Source of the DNA: an uncultured Oscillibacter sp.
GTDB lineage: Bacteria; Bacillota; Clostridia; Oscillospirales; Oscillospiraceae
Length of the DNA stretch: 64,000 bases
Reading direction: 5' to 3'
Assembly: GCA_910583785.1 (NCBI GenBank)
Contig: CAJTZK010000008.1
Location: forward strand, 62,001-126,000
Shown here in pieces: positions 41,595 to 50,774 of the stretch. The first letter of the stretch is position 1; each line of letters starts with the position of its first letter. The notes beneath the pieces were generated by a model, which was not told the origin of the DNA, ran no database searches, and was given only the letters and a program-made list of their open reading frames with translations. Made by a program: the position numbers and the translations under genes.

Positions 41595-42768
41595 GATATC
41601 CAAGCCCCGCTGGAGAGCTTCTCTGGCCGCTTTTTTGTTTTGTCGAAGGCGTGGGTGTAAATATCCAGCGTCGTGGAAGGCTGGCTGTGGCCCAGGAGCC
41701 CCGCCACCGTCGCCACGTCCGCTCCATTTGCGATCAAAAAGGCTGGCGTTGCTGTGCCTTAACGAATGCACATTCAGCTTTTTCGGAAGGCCGTTCTTCT
41801 TGAGAATCAGCTTGAACCGCCAGGTGAAGGTGCTGGGCGTCATCGGGTCTTGACTGTCGAGCTTGCGGAACACGAAATCATCAGCAGCCAGCTGTCGGTC
41901 TTCGTAAGCGTCGGCCTGCCACACACACTCACGATAATACTCTTTGAGGAGGCTTTCCACCTCCGGAGAGAAGTAGACGTAGCGGTCACCTGCCGCCGTT
42001 TTCGTGTCCTTGACGATGATATCCTCCCCTGTGATTTTTACCACGTTCCGCTGGATATGAATACTCTTGCGCTCGTAGTCGATATCGGACCACTTCAAGC
42101 CGCAGCACTCATCCCGGCGCATTCCAGTGGCTATGATGAGTTTGAAATATGTCTCATACTTGAGGCTCTCATTTTCCAGAGCCGTGATGATTTTCTGCAC
42201 CGTTTCCTCGTCCGCTACGAGCTTCTCTTTTTTCTTGCTGGAGTATTTGTAGGTCCGCCAAGCCGGATTGTGATTGAGAAAGCCGCCTTCCACCGCATCG
42301 GAGAGGATCCCACACAGACAAGCGTGGACCCCCTCAACCGTGTACTCGGAGAGCGGCATTCCGGTATTCTAACTTATCTGTTTCCGCAGCTCGGCGTAGA
42401 GCTTGCGGAAATGCTCGGGGCGGAGTTCCGTCAATTTGTACCCGCCCAGGTACGACAGGAACCTGTCGATGTCCTGTTTGTCACGGGCCAGCGTGGCTTT
42501 GGCCAGTTTATCCGGAGCGATATCCCGAAGCCAGATTTGAACGTACTGTGCCAGCGTAATCCTTTTGTCCACCGCCAGAGGCGTGGTCCTTACACTTCCG
42601 CTCGAAGAGAACCGCCTGTTCATTCAGCCATTTCTCCCTCTGCTTTGGTGTGATGCCTTCCGGCGGCCTCACCGTTTTCTGCTGGGCAGCCCGGCGCTTG
42701 CCGTTGAGGTCGTAGCCCATGAATACCACCAGAAGGCAACTGTTTCCCCGCTTTCGAATACTTGCCAT
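41595..42768 (-). pseudogene. Recombinase 1 of element A, decayed
   Basis: Aligns along its whole length with the intact recombinase at 24148-25323. Damage seen: a frameshift after FERKCKD (about 42585), an in-frame TAG after KQIS (about 42368), a frameshift at SNASLF (about 41740) just after the HxxR motif, and a further shift near the C-terminus that removes the usual stop. It cannot make an active enzyme. Confidence 0.85.
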
Positions 42769-42894
42769 TTCTGCATCTCCCCCTTCTGACCTCAGTCCGG
42801 CTGAGGTTTATTTTGGCAAGCACAATATACCCTTACCCTCGTTGAATAGCTACTGTTTTTTGAGCACAGGAAGAAGATTCTGCGAAACCACCAA

Positions 42895-43390
42895 TCAGGC
42901 ACTGGCAGAATCTCTATCGCTGAAATCGAACATCGTCCGCGTGTACCGCGCCGCCGCTTCTCGCTTGAGTTGTAGCTGAGGGTGGCAGTAGGTCCTTTCC
43001 AGGAATCCGGTATCGCCATGACCGGCCAGTTCCGCCACCGTCTGCTTATCTATACCGCTGTGGAGCATAGTGGATACGAAATAGTGACGGAGAGTGTGGA
43101 GATGAAACTCCCTCGGGAATCCATTCTCGTCATAGAGGCGGCGAAGATGTCTGCTGAATGTATCCGGGTGCATCAGCTCACCGTACTCGTTCGTAAACAC
43201 ATAATCGCTCATCTCGAAGCCGCCCTCTTGCGCCTCGTACATTTTGTAGTAGCAGTAGCTACGGAGGACCGTCGTCATCTCCTCGCTGATGTAGATCGTT
43301 CGAGCCTGACCGTTCTTGGTCGATCCCTCCACCACGCCTCTCCCCGGAACTGAACTGCGGGAGCGGCTGACCGTCAGGATGCACTCATCG
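42895..43390 (-). pseudogene. Recombinase 2 of element A, C-terminal fragment
   Basis: Matches the C-terminal 40% of the intact recombinase 2 (25448-26626), including TLRHYFVSTMLHSGIDKQTV and GHGDTGFLERTY. The upstream part ends sharply at 43390 (gcactcatcg, versus acactcgtcgccg in element B) and is replaced by kinase coding sequence on the other strand. Without its N-terminal and first catalytic Arg it is inactive. Confidence 0.88.
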
Positions 43391-43391
43391 C

Positions 43392-43961
43392 GGCAGCGGA
43401 GAGGTCTACCGAAAGCTGCTGCGCTACTCTTGCCCGAACCTTCCGGAAGTTCTGGAAACGGCGGAGCAGGAGGGAAAGGTTCTGGTGCTGGAAGAATTTA
43501 TCCAGGGGGACACCCTGGACTTTCTTTTGAAAGCCGCTCCCCTCTCCCCAAAGGCGACCCGGGAAATCATCATCCAGCTCTGCCAGGCTCTGCGGGTACT
43601 GCACTCCTTCGGCGCGGTCCACCGGGATATCAAACCGGAGAACGTCATCCTCCGGGAACGGGAGGCGGTGCTGATCGACTTTGATGCCGCCCGCCTCCAC
43701 AAGCCCGCCCATGAAAACGGCACCGTGGTCCTGGGGACCACCGGCTTCGCCGCGCCGGAGCAGTACGGCCTTTCCCAGTCCGGTCCCCAAGCGGATATTT
43801 ACTCTCTGGGCGTGCTGATAAATGTCATGCTCACCGGGGAGCATTCCTCCCGAAAGCTGGCGGATGGCCGCCTGGGCCGGGTGGTCCAGCGGTGCACCCA
43901 GGTGAACCCGGAAAAACGCTATCGGAGCGTAATCCATCTGATGGAGGCGATTCGACTATGA
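43392..43961 (+). pseudogene. Ser/Thr protein kinase, 5'-truncated at the element junction
   Basis: The frame begins inside the glycine-rich loop (GSGEVYRKLLRY) right at the junction and runs to the stop at 43959-43961. It keeps VLEEFIQGDTLDFLL, the catalytic loop HRDIKPENVIL, DFD (DFG equivalent, IDFDAAR) and the APEQYG segment. The start codon, Gly-rich loop entry and usual N-terminus are gone and no in-frame ATG precedes GTG 43485. So deletion of element A's far side also removed the kinase start. The catalytic Lys (VLVLEE is preceded by no AxK) is probably lost. Confidence 0.8.
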
Positions 43962-44799
43962 AAGCCTGTCCCCACTGCGGCGCGGTTCTTCCGGACGAGG
44001 CATCCTTCTGCCCCAGCTGCGCAAAAAGCGTTATTATCCGCGAAAAGGCCCGGCGCCGCAAACGCCTGCCCGCAAAGGCGGTGTTCGTCTTTTTCGCGGC
44101 TTTGGCGGCGGTCCTTCTGGCGGTCTTTATCTGGAGCCTCCCGCCAAAGACCCATGACAACGGAACCGCCGAGGCCCTTTATGACATGAAGGGCCGGACC
44201 TATCAGCTCTGCATCGCCTGGGCTGATACGCCCACGATACCCTTCAGCGACCGCTGCGCCTCCGCGGCGGTGAACTTCGACGGCCGGTATCCCTCCCTGC
44301 TTTTTATCAATGACGCGTGCACCGGGGAGGACGCCGCCGGGGAATTTCTGCCCCAGGTGGAACGCATCACCGCCGAGTTTGCCAGCCTCAGCCCCGGCGG
44401 CGGACAGGGACATACGGCTCTCCTGCACCCCTCCCGCCCGGCAAACGGACTATGTCCCCCATGCCGCCCAGCATCACGTATGTGGATTTTTGCCTCTGGA
44501 ACGACGGAGACTATAAGGCGGAGCTTCTCTTCACGGTGAATATGAAAAACGGCGACACCATCCGGGTCCGGCAGGCCCATCACTTCCGCTCCATCAAAAC
44601 CTATACCTACACTCCGGAGGACGCTCCCATGGATACATTGGAGGAGCTCCAGGCTCTGCTGGAGGAGATCGGCCGCACGGCGGAGTCCGATGCGGAGATC
44701 AACATTCATCTTCCCCCCGTGGCCTATGAAGGGGAACTGGTACTGAACCGCCTGGCAGTAAACCTCTACGGCAGTCTCGACCGGACGGTTTTCCAGTAA
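43958..44799 (+). pseudogene. Zinc-ribbon membrane protein, two frameshifts
   Basis: ATG overlaps the kinase stop (ATGA). It starts MKACPHCGAVLPDEASFCPSC (double CxxC zinc ribbon), then a basic stretch and one membrane segment (KAVFVFFAALAAVLLAVFIW). The frame is good to about 44395, shifts by one base near gccccggcggcgg, continues as DRDIRLSCTPPARQTDYVP, and shifts again at the C5 run 44456-44460 to PPSITYVDFCLWNDGDYKAELLFTV, ending at 44797-44799. With both corrected it is one protein of about 280 aa. Zinc-ribbon membrane proteins often accompany kinases of this kind. Confidence 0.6.
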
Positions 44800-44809
44800 C
44801 CCCCATGCA

Positions 44810-44845
44810 AACGGCCCCAGGCGCACACCACGCCTGGGGCCGTTC
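44810..44845. terminator. Terminator between convergent genes
   Basis: aacggccccaggcg / cgcctggggccgtt stem with a short loop, followed by cccttttac. Confidence 0.75.
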
Positions 44846-44849
44846 CCTT

Positions 44850-46181
44850 TTACCGGGCCAGTTCCTTCAATTTTCCATACAGCAGGGCGTTGGCCTGGGC
44901 GTCGCACCAGGCCCGGTGGGCGTCGGGCTGATCAATACCGAACACCCCGGACAGGTACTCCAGCTTCACATTCTCCCAGCCCTGGGCTTCCTTGAGAGTC
45001 CGGGCAAAGCGATATGTATCAAAGAAGGGGTTCTCCAGCCGGACCCCCGCCCTCCGGGCGGCGGCGTCGATGTAGTGGAGGTCCGACTGCCGGATATTGT
45101 GCCCCACCAGCACGCTGTCCCCCGCGAAGTCCGCGAAGAGGCGGACGGCCTCCTCTACTCCCGGCTGGTCCGCCACCATCTCGTCGGTGATGTGGGTAAT
45201 GCGGGCGATGCGGGGAATGATCTTCCGCCCCGGGTTCACCAGCTGGGAGAAGGTCTCCGTGATCTCCCCGTTCACCACCCGCACCGCGCCGATCTCCGTG
45301 ATCTCGGCGGGGGCGTCGCCGTTGGCGGCCCCATAGGTGCCGCTGGTCTCCAGGTCGAAGCAGACGAAGGAATCAAAGTCCGGCCGGGTAAGCTCCGGCA
45401 TGGGCTGGGGGCGGTTGTCCTCCAAAACCTCGCAGTCCACCCCCAGCATGGACAGCACCTCCATCACCTGGGCCAGTTCCTCCGCGCCGCCGCTCAAGCG
45501 CAGGGTTAAATCCCCCCGGCGGCGGTCCGTGGAAACCGGGGCGGCGGCCTTGGGCGCGGATACCGCCGTAAGCTGGCCCCGGTACTCGGCGAGGCCAGCC
45601 GTAGAGAGGGTTTCCAGGTATTTGGCGGTGACGGCCCCGGCGTGGGGACCGGCGGTGGTTTGGATGCTGTTCAGGTCCCAAGCGGTTCTGGTGATTTTCG
45701 CGTCCACGGCGGTCTGCCAGGTCTTAGCGGAGGTGGTCTTATTCAGCCACTTCGCCTCAAAAAACGCGGGGCTGTTCAAAACCCGCGCGGCCAGGCCGCC
45801 CAGGACGCCGCTCCGCCGGAAAAAGTACGCCTCAATCTCCCGGCGTTTGGACTCCTTTTCCCGGTCCTCCATCTCGGAGACGAAGGTCTTGATTTCATCC
45901 AGCGGCGCGTCCACCATGGCCAGCAGCTCCTTGACCTGGGCCTCAAAGTCCTGATAGGGGGCAAGATACGCCTTCTTAATCTCCTTGCGGCGGCTGTCGA
46001 TGTCCCGCCGCAGGCGGGAAAGCTCCTTCTTGTCGGCCTTGGCGTCGGCCAATCGGTCCTCCGTGTAGACCAGGCCCTCATAGCGGGCCAGAACGACGGT
46101 GAGGGCCGTCTTCAGCTCCTGAAAGTTGTCGATGGAAACCTGTCCCGGCTGCTGGCGGGACAAAAGCTGTAAATTGTCCAT
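44850..46181 (-). CDS. Fusion of a DUF1351-like coiled domain with a DnaQ-type 3'-5' exonuclease
   Basis: 443 aa. Residues 1-165 are helical and charged (KADKKELSRLRRDIDSRRKEIKK, LAMVDAPLDEIKTFVSEME), matching DUF1351 proteins of phages and prophages. Residues 222-260 may be a small beta domain. Residues 270-443 are a DEDDh exonuclease: FVCFDLETSG (D276, E278), GHNIRQSDLHYI (D367), AHRAWCDAQ (H422, D427). All catalytic positions are present. DUF1351 genes are usually separate and sit in recombination cassettes of phages, so joining to an exonuclease suggests a DNA-repair or recombination nuclease. Confidence 0.75.
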   Translation of the reverse strand: MDNLQLLSRQQPGQVSIDNFQELKTALTVVLARYEGLVYTEDRLADAKADKKELSRLRRDIDSRRKEIKKAYLAPYQDFEAQVKELLAMVDAPLDEIKTFVSEMEDREKESKRREIEAYFFRRSGVLGGLAARVLNSPAFFEAKWLNKTTSAKTWQTAVDAKITRTAWDLNSIQTTAGPHAGAVTAKYLETLSTAGLAEYRGQLTAVSAPKAAAPVSTDRRRGDLTLRLSGGAEELAQVMEVLSMLGVDCEVLEDNRPQPMPELTRPDFDSFVCFDLETSGTYGAANGDAPAEITEIGAVRVVNGEITETFSQLVNPGRKIIPRIARITHITDEMVADQPGVEEAVRLFADFAGDSVLVGHNIRQSDLHYIDAAARRAGVRLENPFFDTYRFARTLKEAQGWENVKLEYLSGVFGIDQPDAHRAWCDAQANALLYGKLKELAR

Positions 46182-46199
46182 GGAACATACCCCTTTCCT

Positions 46200-46430
46200 T
46201 TACAGACTGAGGCCGGAGGAAGAGGACCGTCCGTCCCCTGGCCTGTTTTTTCTTATCGGGTCATATCCTCGAAATATTACTTCCGAACTGAAAGGTCGGA
46301 AGTAATATGTGTCCATAATTTCCCTCATTCCCGCGCACAGCTGGTTTAACTCATCCAGGTTTTTCCCCCAAAGCTCCCCCTCGTCATAGTTGCCGGTAAG
46401 AATACCCTTGAGGATGACGCTGTATTCCAT
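46200..46430 (-). CDS. Uncertain small ORF containing the inverted repeat
   Basis: 76 aa from ATG 46430, starting MEYSVILKGILTGNYDEGELW and LNQLCAGMREIMDTYY. An aggagg lies 26 bp upstream, too far for this ATG, so the true start is unclear. The C-terminal third is encoded by the hairpin repeat at 46274-46311, so the natural end was probably replaced by the repeat. Possibly a decaying partner of the next small gene. Function unknown. Confidence 0.35.
   Translation of the reverse strand: MEYSVILKGILTGNYDEGELWGKNLDELNQLCAGMREIMDTYYFRPFSSEVIFRGYDPIRKNRPGDGRSSSSGLSL
46274..46311. repeat. Inverted-repeat hairpin flanking the three-gene cassette, left copy
   Basis: atattacttccga / tcggaagtaatat stem with loop actgaaagg. 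Over about 36 bp it equals the reverse complement of 52801-52838 with one mismatch in the shared part (ggtcgg versus ggccgg). Confidence 0.85.
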
Positions 46431-46483
46431 TCGATAGCCTGCGCTTATAATATATCCTCCTAAAAATTCTGATGGCAAATTTG

Positions 46484-46639
46484 TTACTTCCCGTACCTCC
46501 GTGCAATTTCTTCCAGCTTCGACCCGTCCGCGTTTTGAATCTCGTCCGCGTCCAGAATCATAGCCCCCAGGCCGGAAAACGCTCCGGCGCAAGCCTCGTC
46601 CAGCAGTTCCTTCCGCAAAGCCTCCGTGTCTCGTTCCAT
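46484..46639 (-). CDS. Small hypothetical protein
   Basis: 51 aa from ATG 46639, with aaggagg 5 bp upstream. Sequence MERDTEALRKELLDEACAGA then FSGLGAMILDADEIQNADGS and a Lys/Arg-rich end EEIARRYGK. One acidic helix-forming peptide without known motif. Divergent from the three-gene cassette that starts 198 bp away on the other strand. It could be a small regulator, but this is a guess. Confidence 0.45.
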   Translation of the reverse strand: MERDTEALRKELLDEACAGAFSGLGAMILDADEIQNADGSKLEEIARRYGK

Positions 46640-46836
46640 ACGGTCCTCCTTCTTCCGCTCCATGGCGCTGTTTTCTAACGTCATTCTACCATTTTTAAAC
46701 AGGGAAAACCATATGCCGGCTGCATATGGTAAATGATGGACCCGTATGGTATCCTATACTTGAAAAGCTTCGTGCCGGCGGCTTGACAGGCTTCTCAAGC
46801 CGTGGCATCCTAAAATCAGTGGAGAAGGAAATTGCC

Positions 46837-49497
46837 ATGCTATATCTGACACGGGAGGACTCTTTGGAGCTTCTCCCTCTCTCCGCGCGCTCCAGCAACT
46901 GCCTGCGGCGGGCGGGCATCCACACCGTGGGCCAGCTGCTGGACTATCCGGCGGACAAGTGGCTGGACATTCGGAACATGGGAACCAAGAGCGTAGACGA
47001 GGTATTGGATCTTGCCGCCCGCATCCGCGCCGGGGACGGGTTCCAGATGGTGGCCTCCAAGCCCAAACCGCCGGAACCTCCGCCGCCGCCCCGCCTGCCG
47101 GACATCCCGGTTCCGGAGCTGGGGCTGTCCGTCCGGGCGAACAACTGCCTGGAGAACATGGGCGTGCGCACCGCGGCGGATTTGTCCGACGCCACCCTGG
47201 AATCCCTGCTGGCGGTGAAGAACATGGGCCGAAAAACCGCCGAGCAGATCATGGAGAAGCTGGAAGAACTGCGGAAGCAGTTTTCGTTCTCCAATGCGGG
47301 AGGATCGGCCCTGCCCGAAGAGCCCGGCGGGGCACTCTGCGCAATGGTAAAGGATCTGTCCGTCTTCACAAAGCTGCCCCAGGGGGACCTTCTCCGGTAT
47401 CTGGCCCCCTGTTGGGAGGCTTCTCCCAACGCAGAGGAGGCGGAGCTTCTGGACCTGGCCTTTCAGCAGGGACCCATCCGCCGGGAGGCCCGCCGGGCCA
47501 TCCTCCGGCTGCTGGAGCCGTACGAGGAAGCCGTCAGCCCGGAGGAGCTGCTGAAGTTCCTGCCCGCCGGAACCTCTATCCAGACGCTGAAGCTCCTTTT
47601 GGGGGACTTGCTGCGCCGGGAACAGATTACCATACGGAATAACCGGGTCCTCCGCCGGTGGCCCACGGCCCTGGAGTTTGCGGAACGCCTGCCCGACCAG
47701 CGCCAGCGGGAGCTGCTGCTGGCCAGGCTTGGCGGAGCAACTTTGGAGGAAGCGGGCCAATGCTCCGGCATTACCCGGGAGCGGGTTCGCCAGCTGGTGC
47801 AAAAGGCCCTGGCCGGCCGCCCCCGGCTATACGAGGACCAATACCAGTACCTGTTCAATCACTACGATGTTTCTTTGGAGGAGTTCCAGCTGGCCTTTGA
47901 CGAACCGGAGGAAACCTATCACTACCTGGAAATGGTGCGCCCCAAGGGCGAGCGGAAGCCGATCCGAGAGCTTATGGAGGACGAAAGTGTCCCCGTCCCC
48001 CTCCGGCGCAAAGTGGAACGGGCGGTTTACAGGCAGTATGTGACCATCGACGGCATCCGGGTTCTGAAAGGCCGGCAGGAAATGGTCCGTTACGCCGTGC
48101 GGACTTTTTGCCGTGACACCACCGCTATCGATGAATTTTTCCCGCAATATCAGCAGCTCCTGGAATCCCTGGGCCTGGAGCGGGACGGCTCTCTTGCGAT
48201 TGACTCCCCGGCCTATATCGAAAACCGCCTCCAGATATGCAATTATGCCCTGTGGAGCCAGTGGCGGCGCTTCCGCTACTATCCCATTGCCGAGCTGGAC
48301 TTCAGCCCACTGCTGGAAGCCCTGGAGCTGGAACGATATGAGGACATGGAAATCACCTCCCTGAAGCTCTTCCGGGACTACCCAGAGCTGATGCGGGAAT
48401 ACGACATCCGGGATGAATACGAGCTGCACAACCTTCTGAAAAAAATATGGCCCCAGGACGATGAGCGGGTCCGATTCAAAAAGATGCCCACCATTGAGAT
48501 CGGCACACCGGACCGGGACCGGCAGGTACTAGACCTGCTGCGGCGGTATTCCCCCATCGCCAACACCGACCTGGCACAGCGCTATGAGGAAGCCTATGGC
48601 GTGAAAAGCGCCACCGCCCTGGGAAGCTACTTCGCCTATATTAACCCCTATTTTCATAACGGCGTCTACCGCCTCGACCAGCCGCCGCTGCCGGAGGAAC
48701 AACAGCGCCGCATGAAAGCGCTGCTGACGGAGGATTTTTACCGGACGGCGGAGATTCGGCGAATCTATCGGCGGGAGTTCCCGGGCAACGACGCTGGAAA
48801 CCTCAATCCCTTCGTGCTGAAAAGCCTGGGCTTCCGCCCCTACGAGGACTATGTGGTATCCACGCGCTATTCCAGCGCCGCCGATTACTTCCGCCGTCTT
48901 CTGACGGACCGGGACGTCGTCGATATGACCCGGGAAAACCGCCGCTACGCGGGCATTTCCGCCTACAGCTCCGAGCTGGACGACCTCAAATCCCGGCGGG
49001 AAATCGTGGAGTTTCTGCCCCTTCAGTACATCTCCCTCCGGCGGCTCCGGTCCGCCGGCGTGAATTCCGGAGACCTGGCGGATTACTGCGCCGCCGCGCA
49101 TGCCTTTACCCGACCCGGTGAGTACTTCACCGTTGCCTCCCTCCGGCGGGCGGGCTTCGCCCATCCTCTGGATGACTTGGGCTTTGACGAGTGGTTTTAC
49201 GGCTCTTTGCTGGCGGAGGACCCGGAGCGCTTTACCTACCGCCGTATGGGCGGGAACCGGCTGTTCTGCCGGACCGGGGAAATCATTCAGCTGGCGGATT
49301 TCCTCCGCTGGCTGGTGGAGGCGGAGCCCAGCGGGCGCATCGACATTTACGAGCTCCTGGAGACGCTGGAGCAGCAGTACGGAATATCCCTCCCCCTTCA
49401 CAAGCTGACCAGCGTCATTCAAAATTCGGAGCTGTACTACGACTCCATCATGAAAGCGGTATATATTGACTACGACACGTATCTGGAGGAGATTTGA
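46837..49497 (+). CDS. Protein with two RNAP alpha-CTD-like HhH domains and a sigma region-4-like HTH
   Basis: 886 aa from ATG 46837 (ggagaagga upstream). Residues about 8-62 and 90-146 are two alpha-CTD-like helix-hairpin-helix domains (LSARSSNCLRRAGIHTVGQL ... IRNMGTKSVDEV; LSVRANNCLENMGVRTAADL ... VKNMGRKTAEQI), joined by a Pro-rich linker (PPEPPPPPRLP). Residues about 285-330 match sigma region 4.2 (ATLEEAGQCSGITRERVRQL). The remaining 550 residues are of unknown fold, rich in Tyr/Arg/Leu. First of three genes; its stop is 3 bp before the ParB-like ATG. Likely a DNA-binding component borrowing promoter-recognition modules. Confidence 0.75.
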   Translation: MLYLTREDSLELLPLSARSSNCLRRAGIHTVGQLLDYPADKWLDIRNMGTKSVDEVLDLAARIRAGDGFQMVASKPKPPEPPPPPRLPDIPVPELGLSVRANNCLENMGVRTAADLSDATLESLLAVKNMGRKTAEQIMEKLEELRKQFSFSNAGGSALPEEPGGALCAMVKDLSVFTKLPQGDLLRYLAPCWEASPNAEEAELLDLAFQQGPIRREARRAILRLLEPYEEAVSPEELLKFLPAGTSIQTLKLLLGDLLRREQITIRNNRVLRRWPTALEFAERLPDQRQRELLLARLGGATLEEAGQCSGITRERVRQLVQKALAGRPRLYEDQYQYLFNHYDVSLEEFQLAFDEPEETYHYLEMVRPKGERKPIRELMEDESVPVPLRRKVERAVYRQYVTIDGIRVLKGRQEMVRYAVRTFCRDTTAIDEFFPQYQQLLESLGLERDGSLAIDSPAYIENRLQICNYALWSQWRRFRYYPIAELDFSPLLEALELERYEDMEITSLKLFRDYPELMREYDIRDEYELHNLLKKIWPQDDERVRFKKMPTIEIGTPDRDRQVLDLLRRYSPIANTDLAQRYEEAYGVKSATALGSYFAYINPYFHNGVYRLDQPPLPEEQQRRMKALLTEDFYRTAEIRRIYRREFPGNDAGNLNPFVLKSLGFRPYEDYVVSTRYSSAADYFRRLLTDRDVVDMTRENRRYAGISAYSSELDDLKSRREIVEFLPLQYISLRRLRSAGVNSGDLADYCAAAHAFTRPGEYFTVASLRRAGFAHPLDDLGFDEWFYGSLLAEDPERFTYRRMGGNRLFCRTGEIIQLADFLRWLVEAEPSGRIDIYELLETLEQQYGISLPLHKLTSVIQNSELYYDSIMKAVYIDYDTYLEEI

Positions 49498-49499
49498 CC

Positions 49500-50717
49500 A
49501 TGACGGATTTACTGCGAAACGGCCTGTCCCAGCACGCGGTGCAAAAGACCTCTCTAACCCGGAAGCTCACTGTGGACGGCGCAACCGGAGCCTATCCGGT
49601 ATACCGGATCAAGCTGGACCAGCTTTACTACAACGACCAGAACGACCGCATCTCCACCTGGATCAGCCAGTACCGCTCCCAGCACGGCGGGCGGGCTCCG
49701 GAACCGGCGGACCGGGAGGCTTATAACCAGATCATCGAGGGCTTCGTTGTGGAGAGCAACCCCGACGCCATCCGCAAAACCAAGGCCAACATCAAGCTGG
49801 TGGACCAGCGGGAGCCGGGGGTGGTGCTGAGCGACGGGCGGATCATCGACGGAAACCGGCGCTTTACCTGCCTCCGGCAGCTCTCCGCCGAGGACACGAA
49901 ATTCGGCTGGTTTGAGGCCGTCATTCTGGACCGGAGCATGGAGCACAGCGCCAAGCAGATCAAGCTCCTGGAACTCTCCATCCAGCACGGCGAGGAGGGC
50001 AAGGTGGACTACGACCCCATCGACCGGCTGGTGGGCGTGTACCACGACATTCTGGAAACCGGGCTGCTGTCTCCGGAGGAGTACGCGAGAAGCACCAATG
50101 AGAGCGTCACGGACGTGAAAAAGCGCATGGAGCTGGCGGAGCTGATGGTGGAGCTGCTGGAGTTCATCAACGCGCCGGGACAATTCCACATCGCCCGGGA
50201 TTTGAAGCTCTACTATCCCCTGGAGGAGCTCCAGAAGCTCCTCAAAAAGTGCCGGACGGAGAACGAGAAGGAGGACCTGAAAAACAGCGTCTTTGTCAAC
50301 ATCCTCCTGCGGCCCGCCGGGGATATGACCCGCTTCATCCGGGGTTTTAAGAACATCATGGGCGGCGAGCAGCAGGAGGACTTCCTGGAGGAACAGCGGG
50401 AGATCGCCGCCGAAGTCATCGGTATTCTCCCCCCTCCCCAGGAGATGAGTACCCAAGCCATCCGGGACCGGGTCCGGACCCGGGAGGATTTGAGCGGAGC
50501 TCTGGAGCAGTCTATGGACAAATATCTCCTCCGGACCCGAAAAACGGAGACCCGGAACCGGCCCATCCTGCTGGCGGAGAAGGCCACCGGGGTCCTGGAG
50601 AGCATCGACGTGAACATCCTCTCCCGGCTGGGGGACAGCGAGCTCCAGCGCCTGCGGCGGCAGCTGGACCTGCTGGAGCGGGCGGTGGACGAAATTCGGG
50701 GGTATCTGCCGCAATAA
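49500..50717 (+). CDS. ParB/sulfiredoxin-fold protein
   Basis: 405 aa from ATG 49500 (ggaggag 8 bp upstream, overlapping the end of the previous gene). An N-terminal ParB-like nuclease domain has VYRIKLDQLYYNDQNDRIS and the phosphate/nucleotide-binding box GRIIDGNRRFTCLRQL (about 115-128), as in DNA-modification and defence-associated ParB-fold proteins, not in chromosome ParB, which has a CTP-binding GERRxRA. The middle has KKRMELAELMVELLEF (HTH-like) and the C-terminus is helical. Stand-alone parA is absent. Translationally coupled to the alpha-CTD protein. Confidence 0.75.
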   Translation: MTDLLRNGLSQHAVQKTSLTRKLTVDGATGAYPVYRIKLDQLYYNDQNDRISTWISQYRSQHGGRAPEPADREAYNQIIEGFVVESNPDAIRKTKANIKLVDQREPGVVLSDGRIIDGNRRFTCLRQLSAEDTKFGWFEAVILDRSMEHSAKQIKLLELSIQHGEEGKVDYDPIDRLVGVYHDILETGLLSPEEYARSTNESVTDVKKRMELAELMVELLEFINAPGQFHIARDLKLYYPLEELQKLLKKCRTENEKEDLKNSVFVNILLRPAGDMTRFIRGFKNIMGGEQQEDFLEEQREIAAEVIGILPPPQEMSTQAIRDRVRTREDLSGALEQSMDKYLLRTRKTETRNRPILLAEKATGVLESIDVNILSRLGDSELQRLRRQLDLLERAVDEIRGYLPQ

Positions 50718-50774
50718 GCGCCCCCTGCCCGGAACGGCAGGGCAATCAATCAAGGACCATCAGGAGGTTTCTCC

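Larger units (their letters stand above)
39851..43390. mobile_element. Element A remnant (continuation after element B)
   Basis: Parallels element B from its tRNA onward: tRNA 3' half, terminator, rbr, iron-sulfur flavoprotein, terminator, DUF6809, recombinase 1, recombinase 2. The last three are broken. Homology to element B ends at 43390, in the middle of recombinase 2, where a kinase gene fragment begins. Its relaxase, RepA and right end are missing, so a deletion removed them together with neighbouring chromosome. Confidence 0.75.

Noticed and set aside
49500..50717. Chromosome-partition ParB
   Set aside because: No ParA next to it, no parS-like palindrome, and the box is DGNRR without the CTP-binding GERRxRA of true ParB.
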